A DNA stretch of 64,000 nucleotides from Cololabis saira (Eukaryota; Chordata; Actinopteri; Beloniformes; Belonidae), in assembly GCF_033807715.1 (NCBI RefSeq), contig NC_084590.1, forward strand, positions 466,001 to 530,000, written 5' to 3'. The notes under the pieces are model-generated. The model was not told the origin of the DNA, did no database searches, and saw nothing but the letters and a program-made list of their open reading frames with translations. Of this stretch, positions 31,918-47,845 are shown in pieces. The stretch's first letter is position 1. Each line of letters begins with the position of its first letter. A program made the translations under genes and the position numbers.

Positions 31918-32530
31918 AGGGAGCTTTCACACCTGTCCTGTTTGGAGCAGTTGTTCTGGAACAGGGAGCGTTTCCCCCTAAAGATCGGTTTGTTTGGTAT
32001 ATCTGAACACAGCAATCGCGCTCGTAAACGGCACAAAACAAGCGAGCTGAGATCTCCTAGGAGAGGTGGTCTCGGCTCGCTTCCATTCCAGACCTGAAGC
32101 GGTTAATTTTTTTTATTTGTAGTGAGAACAGAATCGACACAGCAACCGACACAACTACATTCGTATGTGCTGCCGCGGCGCAAGGAGAAGAGTCAGTGCA
32201 GCCTCCACCACCTTCTCTCCTATGCAGAGATGTCGTCCCAGCGCGGCACGGTGAAATTGAACAATGTTCAAGTCGGGCAGGGTTTGCGCAGCGTAAAACC
32301 TGCGGCAGGCGGCCTCTCGCCCGCCGCTGAGCTCCGCTCTGCGCCGGTAGCACATAAATGAATGGGTAAAGCCTGAATTATGGTTCCGCGTTACACCAAC
32401 GCAGAGCCTACGCCGTACCCTACGCCGTAGGCTCTGTGTTGGTGTAACGCGGAACCATAAATCAGCCTAAAGCCGGCGGCTGCGGTCGGCGCTTTGCGCC
32501 CTCTCTGTGAAAGGGGCTTGTTGTTTATCC
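31918..32530. mobile_element. DNA element with GAGCTTTCACACCTGTCCTG terminus, foldback nested inside
   Basis: The left end is a well-known teleost-type terminus. The right part ends GTGAAAGGGGCTTG. A near-perfect foldback of 98 bp sits inside at 32371-32468. Confidence 0.5.
32371..32468. mobile_element. 98-bp GC-rich foldback element, cleanest copy
   Basis: The arms GCCTGAATTATGGTTCCGCG... and ...CGCGGAACCATAAATCAGCC face each other, with ACGCCGTA/TACGCCGT at the centre and only a few mismatches. It is the best example of a family also seen at 1110-1225, 4140-4290, 16440-16548, 26770-27305, 29950-30056, 46936-47030 and 52239-52316. Confidence 0.8.
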
Positions 32531-33114
32531 CGGGCAGAGGATAGAACATGTTTTATCCACTGCTCTGATCCCGGGGTAAGGAAGAGGAAACCCTAAACCT
32601 AATTTGAAGGGAAAGGGCAAATCTTTTTAATTTCTTTTTCATTTGAAGAGCTAAATTGGAAAACATTAGCTTTTTAGAAATGTTTATTTATAACCTGAGA
32701 ACCTGCCAAAGCAGTGTAAAATATCCACAGTCTGGGGGGCAGAAGACACTAGATCTGAAATGTAGAGTAATGGGTCGCACTGCGTATTGATACTCCATGT
32801 TCTGTATGTTTTCAAACGATTCTTTTAAAGTGATGTGACGTTTCCAGCATGATGGAAAGATGTTAGATCGCTAAAGCAATGAGAAATGTGGTGAGACGAC
32901 AACCTTGCCACATGTTCACAGTACAATTTATTAGTAATAACCCTTCCTTTAGGTGCTACATGTAGCAGTCAAATCATTTATATACATTTTGGTCCCAATC
33001 CAAATAATAAAAAATAAAAAATAGGGCCACACAACTCTAAATGCCTTCTCAGGGAGACCTCAGGGGGTCTCCAAGGATGCGGAGAAGGGAACAGCACCAA
33101 GAAGCCTGCATATT

Positions 33115-33335
33115 TTAGAGAAGGAATGATGTTCCTAATAGGACCCTAATAAAGCCTGTTTGATCTGAGGAGAGTATATCCCTCATAATAGTATCAAGCC
33201 TAATACGAAGAATCTTGGCTAGTCTTTTAGCATCTGCATTCAGGAGTGATATGGGCCTGTAAGAGCCACATTCCAATGCATTTTTACCCAGTTTTAACAT
33301 AAGTATAATATTAGCTTGAGTGTTCCCTGTCATGT
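33115..33335 (-). pseudogene. L1/Tx1-clade LINE reverse-transcriptase scrap
   Basis: A short minus-strand frame encodes ECGSYRPISLLNADAKRLAK and SSDQTGFI. This is the RT domain 1-2 signature (SYRPISLLN...DQTGFI) of L1/Tx1 elements. It is heavily truncated. Confidence 0.8.
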
Positions 33336-33639
33336 CAAATAAAGGCCAGCTCTTTAAAGGGCATGTAAACAGGTGTTCTAAAGTGTGTATAGTCTTGTAC
33401 CCCTAGACTCAGATAAGGCTGCATTGTATGGTTAAACGCAGCTCCATATATAGCATCAAACCCATCTTAGCACCTGCAAATATCTTCCTGAAGTAAGTCA
33501 CACCATGGAGGGAGAGTGGGCACCAGAGCAGCTGATAAACAAAAGCACATGCTCAAGGGGGGCACAAAAACACAAGAGCAGCTGATAAGCAGCTGTATAA
33601 CGGGGAGAGGGTAATAGACCCTGTAAGACCCTGTCTGTA

Positions 33640-34035
33640 CGTTTACATGCCAGTCCAATTGTTGCCTTTATCCGACCGATATCGAATTTTTAAAAGCCAT
33701 GTATACACCTTAACCAGGCTGTAGTCGAACCGAACTGAAGCTCTTGAGATCGAGTTATTAGTAGGAGATAATGCGGTCATAAGTCGAGTTATTCCGACAT
33801 GTATACGCAACCCACGCTCAGACGAACGTGGGTCGTAGTGACTGTCCCAGGACTCCCCCTTACGGAAGTGACAACACCGCAAAAGCCAGAATATCAACAT
33901 AGCAGGAGAAGAAGATGACGAACAACAAAGAAGGAACAGGAAGAAAGCCAATGCAAAAGTGTGTGTGGCGCCACCTAGCGGACTCGAACGCACCTCAAAT
34001 CAATAATCGATTGTCTTCGCACGCATGTATACGAT
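33640..34035. mobile_element. MITE with GTTTACATG / CATGTATAC motifs
   Basis: Motifs such as GTTTACATGCC, CATGTATACACC and CGACATGTATACGC recur in inverted order across ~390 bp with CGAT-rich ends. Exact borders are unclear. Confidence 0.4.
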
Positions 34036-34044
34036 ATATCTTGT

Positions 34045-35340
34045 CTCGTCTTTCCCTTGCTCCCTGCTGGTCCGTATTGTTTCCTTCCTCCATGTGTTAG
34101 GTCAAGTTATTTTGGATTTAATCATGTTCTGGTTTTTGCAATCCTGCTCTACAACGCTTTTGGTTTGTTTTTGTTGAAAAAAACAATTTTTTTGGAACTC
34201 CTGCCTCCTGCTCTCCTGCATGTGGGTCCTCTTTAACCACAACCCTGACAGAACGGACCAGCCAGCATGGACCCAGCAGGAGGAAGTTTTTCCTTCTGGC
34301 AACGCGGAACTAACTATCCCAGGTTGGCAGGAGGTAGAGGAAGAGGAGTTCCCTTGGGGAACACGCCTGGCTCTTGACAGGCCCAAGAGCGTGCAGGCCC
34401 ACTACAGGCAAAAAAGGAGACGAGAAACCTCTCCTGTCCCTGTTCCAGGGGTGCTCCAGGACGCACCTCACCATGTCCCTGTTCAAGGAGTGGTCGTGCC
34501 TCAGCCTGTCTCTGTTTTTCCTGCCGCCCCTCAGCCAGCACCCACACCCCTGCCCAGGACTCTGCTCATGCCACAGCCAAGGTCTCTGCCCACGCCACAG
34601 CCAACGTTTCTGCTCACTCCACAGCCAAGGTCTAGCCTCACGACACCGCCCAGGATTCTGCTCATCCCACAGCCCAAGCCCAGAACTCTTTCCAGGCCCC
34701 AGCTGAAGTCTTGCCGGTCTGCCCAGTCCCGAGAGCGGCCCTCTGAGCTTTCTCACCGGTCAGCCTGGCCCTGAGCGCAGCCCCGTGAGCTTTCTTGCTG
34801 GTCTGCCTGGCCCCGAGGGTGCCCCCTCATCTGTCTTGCCAGTCTGCTCGGCCCCAAGGGCGGCCCCTCAAACTGTCTCAACGGTATGCCAGTGCCCCGG
34901 CCCCCTAAACTCTGTCTGTGTGTTGGCCTGGGCCCTCCCCCCTCCCCATTTTGTTTTTTAGGAACATATGGGAGCTGTTGCTTAAGGCGGGGATTCTGTC
35001 ACCCATGTCACAGTTTTGGTATTTAGTTCCTGTTTTATTTTGAAACCCGTGTCTTTGTGCTTCAGTTACTGTACATCTTGACTTCCCTTGTTCCCATCTG
35101 CCCTGATCGTGTGCACCTGTTTCTCGTCAAGCCTTCTGTGTTTATCTGGTTTTGTCTTTCCCTTTGTCCCTGCTCTAGGTACTGTTTCCTTCCTCAGGTC
35201 AGGTTAAGTTATTTTGGATTTAATCATGTTTGTGCTATACGTGCTGGACTAATACAAAGCAAGCACGCTACGGATGGTTTAAAGTCTGATGCTGATCTAA
35301 GTCTTGAAATCATGTTTTCATCAATAAAATCTTGAAAATA
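34045..35340 (+). mobile_element. non-autonomous LTR-like element with a proline/glutamine-rich frame
   Basis: A segment at 34045-34140 recurs at about 35155-35245 (shared TTTCCTTCCTC, GTTATTTTGGATTTAATCATG). The right copy is preceded by TGTCAC at about 34998, an LTR-like start, so the left repeat is truncated. Between them a 184-codon frame (34220-34774) encodes a Pro/Gln/Arg-rich chain with PQPRSLPTPQPTFLLTPQPR-type repeats and no protease, RT or integrase. It looks like a gag-only or non-coding passenger element. Confidence 0.5.
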
Positions 35341-35389
35341 TATTCCGAAAAAAAGAAAAAAAAAACCCACAAGAGTAATCTCTTGACAG

Positions 35390-36273
35390 AAAATACGACA
35401 CAGCTCCTGGTTCCAGCCCTGGTCATGTCACGTATTGACTACAGTAATTCCTTGTTGGTCGGCCTTCCTGCTGCTCAGTTAAACATCTACTGATGATCCA
35501 GAATGCAGCAGCATATCTGGTCTTCAACCAACCCAAGAGAGCTCAGGTCACTCCGCTGCTAATCTCTGCACTGGCAGTTGCAGCGCGCATTGAGTTCAAA
35601 GCCCTGCTTCTGACTTACCAAACAATTACTCAAATAGCTCCAGCCTACCTTCACTGCTTCATCCAGAGATACAATCCCTCTTGACAGCTCCGCTCACCCA
35701 GTGAAAGACACCTGGTGCTTCCACCACAACGTGGTGTGAAATCAGTAGCTATACTCTTCTCCTCCATTGTTCCCCGATGGTGGAACGACCTACCAAACTC
35801 TGTCCGATCTGTAGGGTCTGGACCTACTTTTAAGAGCAAGCTAGAGACAATTTAAAGCTCTTTGAGGAGCCCTTCTGCATCTAGTTAACTTCTCTGCTCA
35901 TCAGAATTACTTAAAAGATTTGTCCAGTTCTTTGCATGACTCAGCACTGAGAAAGCTGCATGCACTTATGCCAAGATGATATTATGATAGTGAATCTATG
36001 ACCTACTTTTGCTGAGTAAAAGGACTGCAGTGCTGGGTGCAGATAAAAAAAATCCTCGAGCACTAGCATGGCGACACTTGTGTCCAACTAGACTAACAGC
36101 AGTCTGACCAGCACTTATCCATGATGGACCCTCCTTTGTGATTTCTTGCTTGTGTTCTTCTCTCAGATGTAAGTTATATAACATATAAGTAAGATATAAC
36201 TTTGGATAAAAGTATCTGCTAAATAACAGTAGTAGTAGTAGTAGTTATAGTAGTAGTAGTAGTAGTAGTAGTA
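35390..36273 (+). pseudogene. L2/CR1-like LINE 3' fragment with (GTA)n tail
   Basis: The plus frames encode SRIDYSNSLLVGLPAAQLN, then IQNAAAYLVFNQPKRAQVTP and FKALLLTYQ, the C terminus of an L2/CR1-group ORF2. The 3' end, TTTGGATAAAAGTATCTGCT, is followed by a GTA-repeat tail (about 36226-36273). Confidence 0.8.
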
Positions 36274-36299
36274 TATTAAGTAGACTGAATTTGACAGTG

Positions 36300-38950
<2,651 letters not shown>

Positions 38951-38954
38951 TTAT

Positions 38955-39020
38955 TGAGATAAGATAAGATAAGATAAGATAATCCTTTAATAGTCCCACA
39001 GAGGGGAAATTTGCAGTTGT
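38955..39020. mobile_element. RTE-like LINE 3' tail with (GATAA)n
   Basis: GATAAGATAAGATAA is followed by ATCCTTTAATAGTCCCACAG and AGGGGAAATTTGCAGT. This resembles the 3' end of teleost RTE/Rex3-group LINEs (from memory). Confidence 0.5.
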
Positions 39021-39349
39021 ACTCAGTTTAACATTCCAAGACTTTGCTCACCATTTTTATTTTTTGCAGTAAATATATCTTAATAAAATTGTCTTATGAG
39101 GCATGCAAGCATTTAAAATTCAAATTCATCAAAATCAACTCAAACATGGTCTAGCATTTCTTTTAATTTCGGCTTTCTTGTGTTCTCTTGAAAGCCTTTG
39201 CTGTGTGTATTATTCTCAGTTATTCTCTGTGTTTTGGTTTGCTGAACAAACTACTGTGGCAACACTTTTGTTTTTACAAGGAACTTTTTTTGTTACTCCC
39301 AACTCCTTTTCTTCAGCATCGAGATCCTACTCCTGCATTGCCAACAACG

Positions 39350-39935
39350 TTCAGATTCAGATTCAGAAAACTGTATTTATCCACGAGGGGCAATTGCAAA
39401 AACAACTAAGCAGCATGACGTTGAAAGTAAAGAATAAATGCAGATAAATAAAGCATGTATCGTATATACAAAATATATAAAATATAAAAATATCTAAAAA
39501 TGTAAAATAGAGTTACTGTAGTGGCATAAAGTGTCAACGGTGTAATCAATGTAAACAATGTAACGGGAGTATGGAGTAGTCTGGGGGGGGGTCTGTGGAT
39601 GTGGGGGATGGTGTTTAGCAGCTGGAGCTATGAAGCAGAGTAGCTTTAGGGACAAAAGTGGCTATCCTCCTCTCAGTCCTGCAGGCGGTGCAGCGGAGGC
39701 GCCTCCTGGAGGGGAGCCACTGAAATGCAGAGTGAAGTATGTGGGAGGGGTCCTTGATGATTTTAGCTGCCTGGCTGAGGGCCTGTTGGTTAGAAACCTG
39801 TGACAGAGTTCTGACCGGCAGGCCGATGATTTTGGAGCATAATGATGCAGTGCTCTGCAGTCTGTTCCTGTTCTGGTGCTGAGGGAGTGGAACCAGCAGG
39901 TCATGGAGAAGGTCATGATGCTTTCATGAACATGA
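39350..39935 (-). mobile_element. Rex1-like LINE 3' end, antisense
   Basis: The 39350-39420 tail (CAGATTCAGATTCAGAAAAC, then TTTATCCACGAGGGGCAATT) and the 39660-39900 block read on the minus strand as the 3' portion of a CR1/Rex1-group LINE (QLKSS-type frames, TCCAGGAGGCGCCTCCGCTG). It is degenerate. Confidence 0.55.
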
Positions 39936-40890
39936 AACATGTACCCTTCCTTTTTAACAAAACATTTGGCTAACTCTATGTATACTGACTCAAAGCCCAC
40001 AACATGCTTCTACAACAGAAGTGTGACTTTACAGAATTGTTATTTCTGTATTTACTATGTGTCATAGCAGGTTGTGGATAGGATATCATTATCATATATT
40101 GCACTGCTGCCTCATGCTGAGCATGATCCAGGTTTCATATCTCTATCAGGTTTCATCACACAGTATGAATGTTTCTGAATACCAAGCAGACTAGGACATC
40201 AGTAATACAAACTGGTAACCTTCATTGGTGCTTAATGGGTCGGTCTGTGGTTTATTAGGGTTGAGGAGCAAAATAAGTCTTTTCCTTCCATCACCAAAGC
40301 CTGTGTTCAACCTCTTACTTTCCCTCCCTGCCCTGCTTCATTTCATTGTTCACTCCTCTATTGTTAAAGATTTGATAGTGAAATAGTCAAATCTTTACAA
40401 TGGTATTTAAAAAAAACATCTATTTAAAGAAATATAATATCGCAAGGTAAGACGGTGAAAAGAGCACAACAGAAAAAGAAATGGAAAAAAAGGCTAAGGA
40501 GGGAGGCGGTGATGTCACAGCATAGGAATGCAAGCCATGTGGGCAGCAACTGACAGTCAGGAACCGATGAAAAGGACACAGGGCGGGGGGAGTCAAAGTG
40601 TCGACATAATGTATGAATGTCTTGAGTTACTAAATAAGAAAAAAATTATTTGTTTTGCAACATTTAGAGATTTTTTTGCACTTGGAGCCCCCAATGCACC
40701 CAAGGGGTTAAAACCCCAGCAGCTGGTTTTAGGATCACAATAAGGGTTAGGCATTACAGTATGTCAGCGAATGTGTATATAAACTTAGCTTAATAGGTAA
40801 GGAAACATTTGTGTTTGGTAGATTATTGTAACAATGCGTCTTGGCAGTACTTTAAAAGTATCATATGGGAACATGTATTTGTTTATTGTA

Positions 40891-43060
<2,170 letters not shown>

Positions 43061-43690
43061 ACAGAATGAACTCAAATTCACTTCATACATGTTCTGCCAT
43101 CAACCAGAAAAAAGGGCTTCAGCCTCGTCTGTTGGCATTTACAGCCGTACCCTATGGTGCGGCGATGGCCTCCAGTACAACTGTACGAAACCTTTTCATC
43201 AGGATTTGTCATTCAAACAACATATTAATCAGGTTTGTAAAGCTGTGTTTTTCCATCTCCATAATATTGCATCTTCTAGACTAGATTACTGTACACCACG
43301 TCTCTCCAGTGTTAGCGTCGCTCCATTGGCTACCCGTAAAATTCAGAATCCAATTTACCATTTTATTACTAAAAAATAAAGCCCAAACGGCTTAGCTCTG
43401 CGATATTTGCAAGACCTGATAGTACCGTATGTTCCTAACAGAGCTCTCCGTTCTCGGAGTGCAGGTTTACTCCTAGTTCCTAGAGTATCTAAATGTAGAT
43501 TTGGAGGGCGGGCGTTCTGCTATCAGGCACCATTACTATGGAACCAACTTCCAATCTGGGTTAAGGAGGCTGACACCACCTCCACCTTTAAAACTAAACT
43601 TAAAACCTTTCTGTTTAGTAAAGCCTATAGTTAGTGTTAGTAAACCTTTAGTTAGTGTAAACTCTAGTGTGTTAGGGCTAGTAGTTAGAG

Positions 43691-44341
43691 TAGGGCTGGG
43701 CGGTGTATCGAGATTTTAATATATATCGATATATTTTCAAACGCGATATGGTACGAAACAATATCGTTTATATCGATTTAAAAAAAAAAAAAAAAAAAAA
43801 AAAATTTAATTTTTTTTTATTTTTATTTTTTTTTATATATTTTGATATAGCTTATTTTGTGACAAATTGACTTGAATGTTTTATTTGAGATTTGCACAAA
43901 TGTTTTGTCATTTGCACAACTGTCAACCTCAGTGGAAAAGTCTGCCTGTTACTGTCTACATTGTATTAATTGCACAGTGTATTTTAATTTAATTGTTATG
44001 CAGGAAAGGGATATTTGTTTTATTTTATTCAAGAAGCATTTTTATTCTATATATGCAGGCAGTTTATTTTTATTTCATTTGTTTTATACATTTTGATATT
44101 GTGCAGACCTCTGTTAATAAAGGAACCTGTGTGACATTTGGCACGAGGCTTTGTATTAAAACTGACTGTTTTTTTAAGGGTTTGCCTCAGAAAAAAATGA
44201 AGCTAACAGAGATGCTATGCTATAATGCTTTGGGGGAAACCCCAATTATGGCACAGAAAAAATATCGAGATATATATCGAGTATCGCCATTCAGCTAGAA
44301 AATATCGAGATATGACTTTTGGTCCATATCGCCCAGCCCTA
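43691..44341. mobile_element. hAT-type element with 8-bp target duplication, nested in LINE
   Basis: The ends are TAGGGCTGGGCGGTGTATCG and ATATCGCCCAGCCCTA. AGTTAGAG flanks both sides (43683-43690 and 44342-44349). It carries a poly-A/T core near 43780-43835. No transposase is seen. Confidence 0.85.
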
Positions 44342-44373
44342 AGTTAGAGCTGCAACTATAGAAACAAGACTAT

Positions 44374-45352
44374 GGCTACGTTCACACTGCAGTTCCCAAG
44401 TGACCCAGATCCGATTTTTTGCTCATATGTGACTCAGATCCGATTTGTTTATGACAGTGTGAACAGCACAAGTCACATGGAATCTGATCTTTTCAAATCA
44501 GATTCAGGTCGCTTCCATATGTGGTTCTAAATCGGATACAGGTCTGATGTTTTGCAATGCGACCTCAGTGTGAACAGGCAGGTCGGAATTAATGCGACTT
44601 TGACGTCACACGCAGAGCCCCGAGCCGCGGGGAGAGACACGGGAGACGGCGGGGGTCCCTCCGGGCCGCCTCCGCCTCTCCTCCTCCCCTCTCCCGCGCT
44701 CACCTCTTTATACGACCTCAGATCAGACGAGACAACCCGCTGAATTTAAGCATTACTAAATAAAGAAGCCAAGGATTCAAATCAGCGAAGCGGTCGTGGT
44801 CGCATAACCTGCCCGTTTTACAACGAGCTGGACCGTGTGTTAGGTGATAAACCCAGCTGAACGCCGGAGAGCAGAGCTGACACTCCGGGGAGCGGAGCTA
44901 GAGCCCTGCTATAGCGGGACTGTTTTCTTCATCCCGCTCCCGCTGCATTTCTGACCATCCCGCACCCGCAACGTGTGTGTTCCACTCCCGCCCGCGCCCG
45001 TAGTGTTTACATCCACTCCCGCCCGCTCCCGCAAAACTCTGAGAATTCATGCCCGCATAATGATAGAGATGCAAGAGAAACGTCCTTGACAAATCTATCT
45101 GATTTAATGTTAACATGATAATTGTGGAGCTTGATGGATAATTGGCAGTTCACAGGCACCTGTTGGATGCAAATCCATCATTGTCATCATCACACGCCTC
45201 TGCGCATGCGGGTCAGTTCAGGGCCGCGATGCGTTCACACTCGAGTCGGATATAGGACACATTTTAAAAGATAATGTGAACAGCCACACAAAAAAATCGG
45301 ATATGGGAAAAAATCGGAATTGAGCATTAAGGACTGCAGTGTGAACGTAGCC
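44374..45352. mobile_element. 979-bp inverted-repeat element carrying rDNA-derived sequence
   Basis: The inverted ends GGCTACGTTCACACTGCAG and CTGCAGTGTGAACGTAGCC are perfect over 19 bp. TAT flanks both sides. The interior has GATCCGATTT-type subterminal repeats, a segment from the 5' end of 28S rRNA (44713-44753) and a Pro-codon-rich CCCGCCCGCTCCCGC stretch. No transposase frame is seen. Confidence 0.8.
44597..44800 (+). pseudogene. fragment of ITS2 3' end plus 28S rRNA 5' end
   Basis: About 41 nt at 44713-44753 match, to my recollection, the start of vertebrate 28S rRNA exactly (CGACCTCAGATCAGACGAGA, then CCCGCTGAATTTAAGCAT). The match decays over the next ~45 nt, with TTACTAA and AAGGATTC still recognisable. 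The GC-rich sequence before it (CGGGGGTCCCTCCGGGCCGC, CCTCTCCTCC) looks like ITS2. It is not a functional rRNA gene. Confidence 0.8.
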
Positions 45353-45548
45353 TATAATAGTTAGTCTCAAACATAGCTTCAGCCTAGATATGCTGCTATA
45401 TAGAGCTACGCTGCAGGGGGCACCAACATGATCCACTGAGCACCCCTCCTTCTCTTTCCTTTCTTCAGATCAACCCTCAGTTATTAATTAGAAGAATGTC
45501 ATAACCATCATCGTTCTCCATTGTTCTTGTAGTTTGTTGTGCTGGTCT

Positions 45549-46815
45549 GACCCCCGCCCACGGTGTGGAAATATTTCGGGTTCAAACCGAGCGATAAGGG
45601 TGAACCACTGAACCCAGATGCACCGCAGTCCGAGCGGTGTGACAAAGTGAGTCTCGCAAAAGGAGGCAACACTTCAAACTTGTCCAAACGTTTAAAGGAC
45701 AACCACGCGGACTTGTTCCCCGACTTCAGTCAAGAACGACAGCTGATAACTTTGTTCACCAGTTCACTGCACTGTCATGTCAATGAAAGAAGTACAGAGC
45801 CTCTCCCAGCCCGTAGTAAACCTACAGCAGCCTACATACAGAGTTAAAACATGTCCATGGTTAATAAATGCAATTTTTAAAATATTTAAATACATTCCAC
45901 AGACTAGAATATAACTTAAATATATTTGTATATATTTTAATATTATTTATTGTTTAATATATATTATAAACCATTAAGGCAATGAATTATTATTATATTG
46001 AAACACACTTTGGTAAAACATTCCATTAGCCCACAATATCTAATCCTATCCTACAGGACTGTCTCAGAAAATTAGAATATTGTGATAAAGTTCTTTATTT
46101 TCTGTAATGCAATTAAAAAAAACTAAAATGTCATACATTCTGGATTCATTACAAATCAACTGAAATATTTCAAGCCTTTTATTCTTCACAATCACAAAAA
46201 AAAAAAAAATCACAATATTCTAATTTTCTGAGACAGTCCTGTAGATGATAGAATGAGCCTCAATTTATTTTTCTAGTTATGCCCATTTAATGTTTCATGT
46301 GGCCTATACTTTCAAAACAAAAACCTTTTGAACAATAAGAACAAGTAAAATAAAGCAATGGCATTCAAATTAAAATGACCATGTTAATTAAAATACTGTA
46401 CCCCCTCCCTCCCCCAATTACAGAAGTCTAGTGCTCCTTGCAGTATCTGTGTATTCCAGCATCAAGCTGTGCATCACGTGTCTTCAGCACATCTGGGAAT
46501 ATCTGCAGTCCAAGGCGTTCTAGACTGACCGAGGAAAATGTAGACATTCTTGTTTTCTTGGCTAGGAACCTGAAAAATTAAAAACAGTGATAGCCCGCCA
46601 GCCACCCTAGGAGGACTTTTTGCTGCTACAGTATTTTATTTAACATGGTGACTTTAATTTGAATGGCATTGCTTTATTTAACTTGTTCTCACTGTTCTAA
46701 AGGTTTGAGAGTGGTTCCACCTTTTTACAAAAAGTATCGAAAAGTATCGAAAAGTATCGAAATAGATATTGGTATCGGTATCGAAACAGAAATTTGGTAT
46801 CGTGACAACCCTAGG
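45549..46815 (+). pseudogene. hAT transposase remnant (BED zinc finger), with a Tc1-type MITE inside
   Basis: The frame at 45563-45847 encodes VWKYFGFKPSDKGEPLN followed by CDKVSLAKGGNTSNLSKRLK and DNHADLFPDF. This is the BED-type zinc finger that opens many hAT transposases. One Cys and one His of the C2H2 set are replaced, and the catalytic core is missing. The right part has repeated AAAGTATCG and GGTATCGTGACAACCCTAG, typical hAT-like terminal sequence. Confidence 0.7.
46054..46241. mobile_element. Tc1/mariner-type MITE, 188 bp, TA flanked
   Basis: The inverted ends CAGGACTGTCTCAGAAAATT and AATTTTCTGAGACAGTCCTG are perfect for more than 30 bp and bordered by TA (46052-46053, 46242-46243). 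It is a common teleost Tc1/mariner MITE. Confidence 0.9.
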
Positions 46816-47229
46816 CTGCAGCCTAGGGGCCCCACGTGTGGAGGGGCCCTTGGATTAGTCAAACATGGGTCACTTCCATCCAATCATTGGTTTGATTTGT
46901 TCCGTCACAATGCTGTCACCTGTCAATCTAAATTCTGATTTATGGTTCCGCGTTACACCAACGCAGAGCCTACGGCGTAGGGTACGCGGCGACGCAGCCC
47001 GTATGGTGCGCGTTGCCGCGTACCCTACGAGTTTTTACCTGCCAATGTTTATGTTATGTTCATATAATAATTCCTCAGCGGTCATGTTCTGGGTTTCTGG
47101 AAAGATACTAGAGACAACTTGTGTTGTAATAGACACTATATAAATAAAATTGAATTGAATATTTGAATACATACAAAATAGGGGAATAAATGGACCAGAT
47201 GAAGGAAAGATAGATGAAAGTTAAGAAGA

Positions 47230-47845
47230 GCCCAGTTTCCACTGAGTGGTTCGATCCAGATCGGTATGGTCGGGTATGCTATTTAGGGGCTTCCATTATA
47301 AAAGGGTCCCTTACAACCAAACCAAACCCCACCATTTCTGGCCCACGTTCAGTTGTAGGTCCATAAGAAAATGGTATGGTACTGCTCCCGGCGTACCACG
47401 ATACAATCTTTTGATTGGCGGACAGAAAAACATCACTGCCCAAGACAAAACCAAGAAATGTTCTTCTCTTTTCAGCTGCTTCAGTTTGCTGCCTGCAACT
47501 TTCACTCATACAAAGTGGCATGTTTTGTACATTCAAGGAACCAAAAGACAAGCAGAACAAAAACAACCTGCTTGATGACCTCCATTGTTGTTTGTAGCAT
47601 AACGTTTGTTGTTGTGGCACTCGTATGACACCACACTTGGCATTCGGTCTTAACCCCTTATGCCCAGAGACGGTCCCACTTCCTATCCACCTGATAAGCC
47701 TGGACCATTCTAACCCTTCCAAACCATAGTAAATGCTTGTCTCAATGATAACGCCATGCAAGTCTAAGTACACACAGCCGGTACAGTGAAACTGTGAATG
47801 GCTCATTAAATCAGTTATGGTTCCGGCTCAGAGGGAACAGGGCTA
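47230..47845. mobile_element. degenerate MITE (CCAGTTTCCACTGAGTGG terminus)
   Basis: The left end is CCAGTTTCCACTGAGTGGTT with GGTATGGTCGGGTA. GGTATGGTACTG occurs at about 47370. The right end near GTTATGGTTCCGGCTC is less certain. Frames inside have no recognised domain. Confidence 0.4.

Larger units (their letters stand above)
43065..47165 (+). pseudogene. L2-like LINE, 3' half, broken by several nested insertions
   Basis: Frames at 43089-43634 encode the ORF2 C terminus (ASSRLDYC, ALRSRSAGLLLVPRVSKCRF and WVKEADTTSTFKTKLKTFLF). The LINE 3' UTR resumes at 44342-44373 and again at 45353-45548. The far end, about 47095-47160, is TCTGGAAAGATACTAGAGAC...AAATAAAATTGAATTGAAT, the typical tail of this LINE group. 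Between these pieces lie the separate elements listed below. Confidence 0.75.

Noticed and set aside
44713..44800. Functional 28S rRNA gene
   Set aside because: Only the first ~85 nt are present and the later part is degraded.
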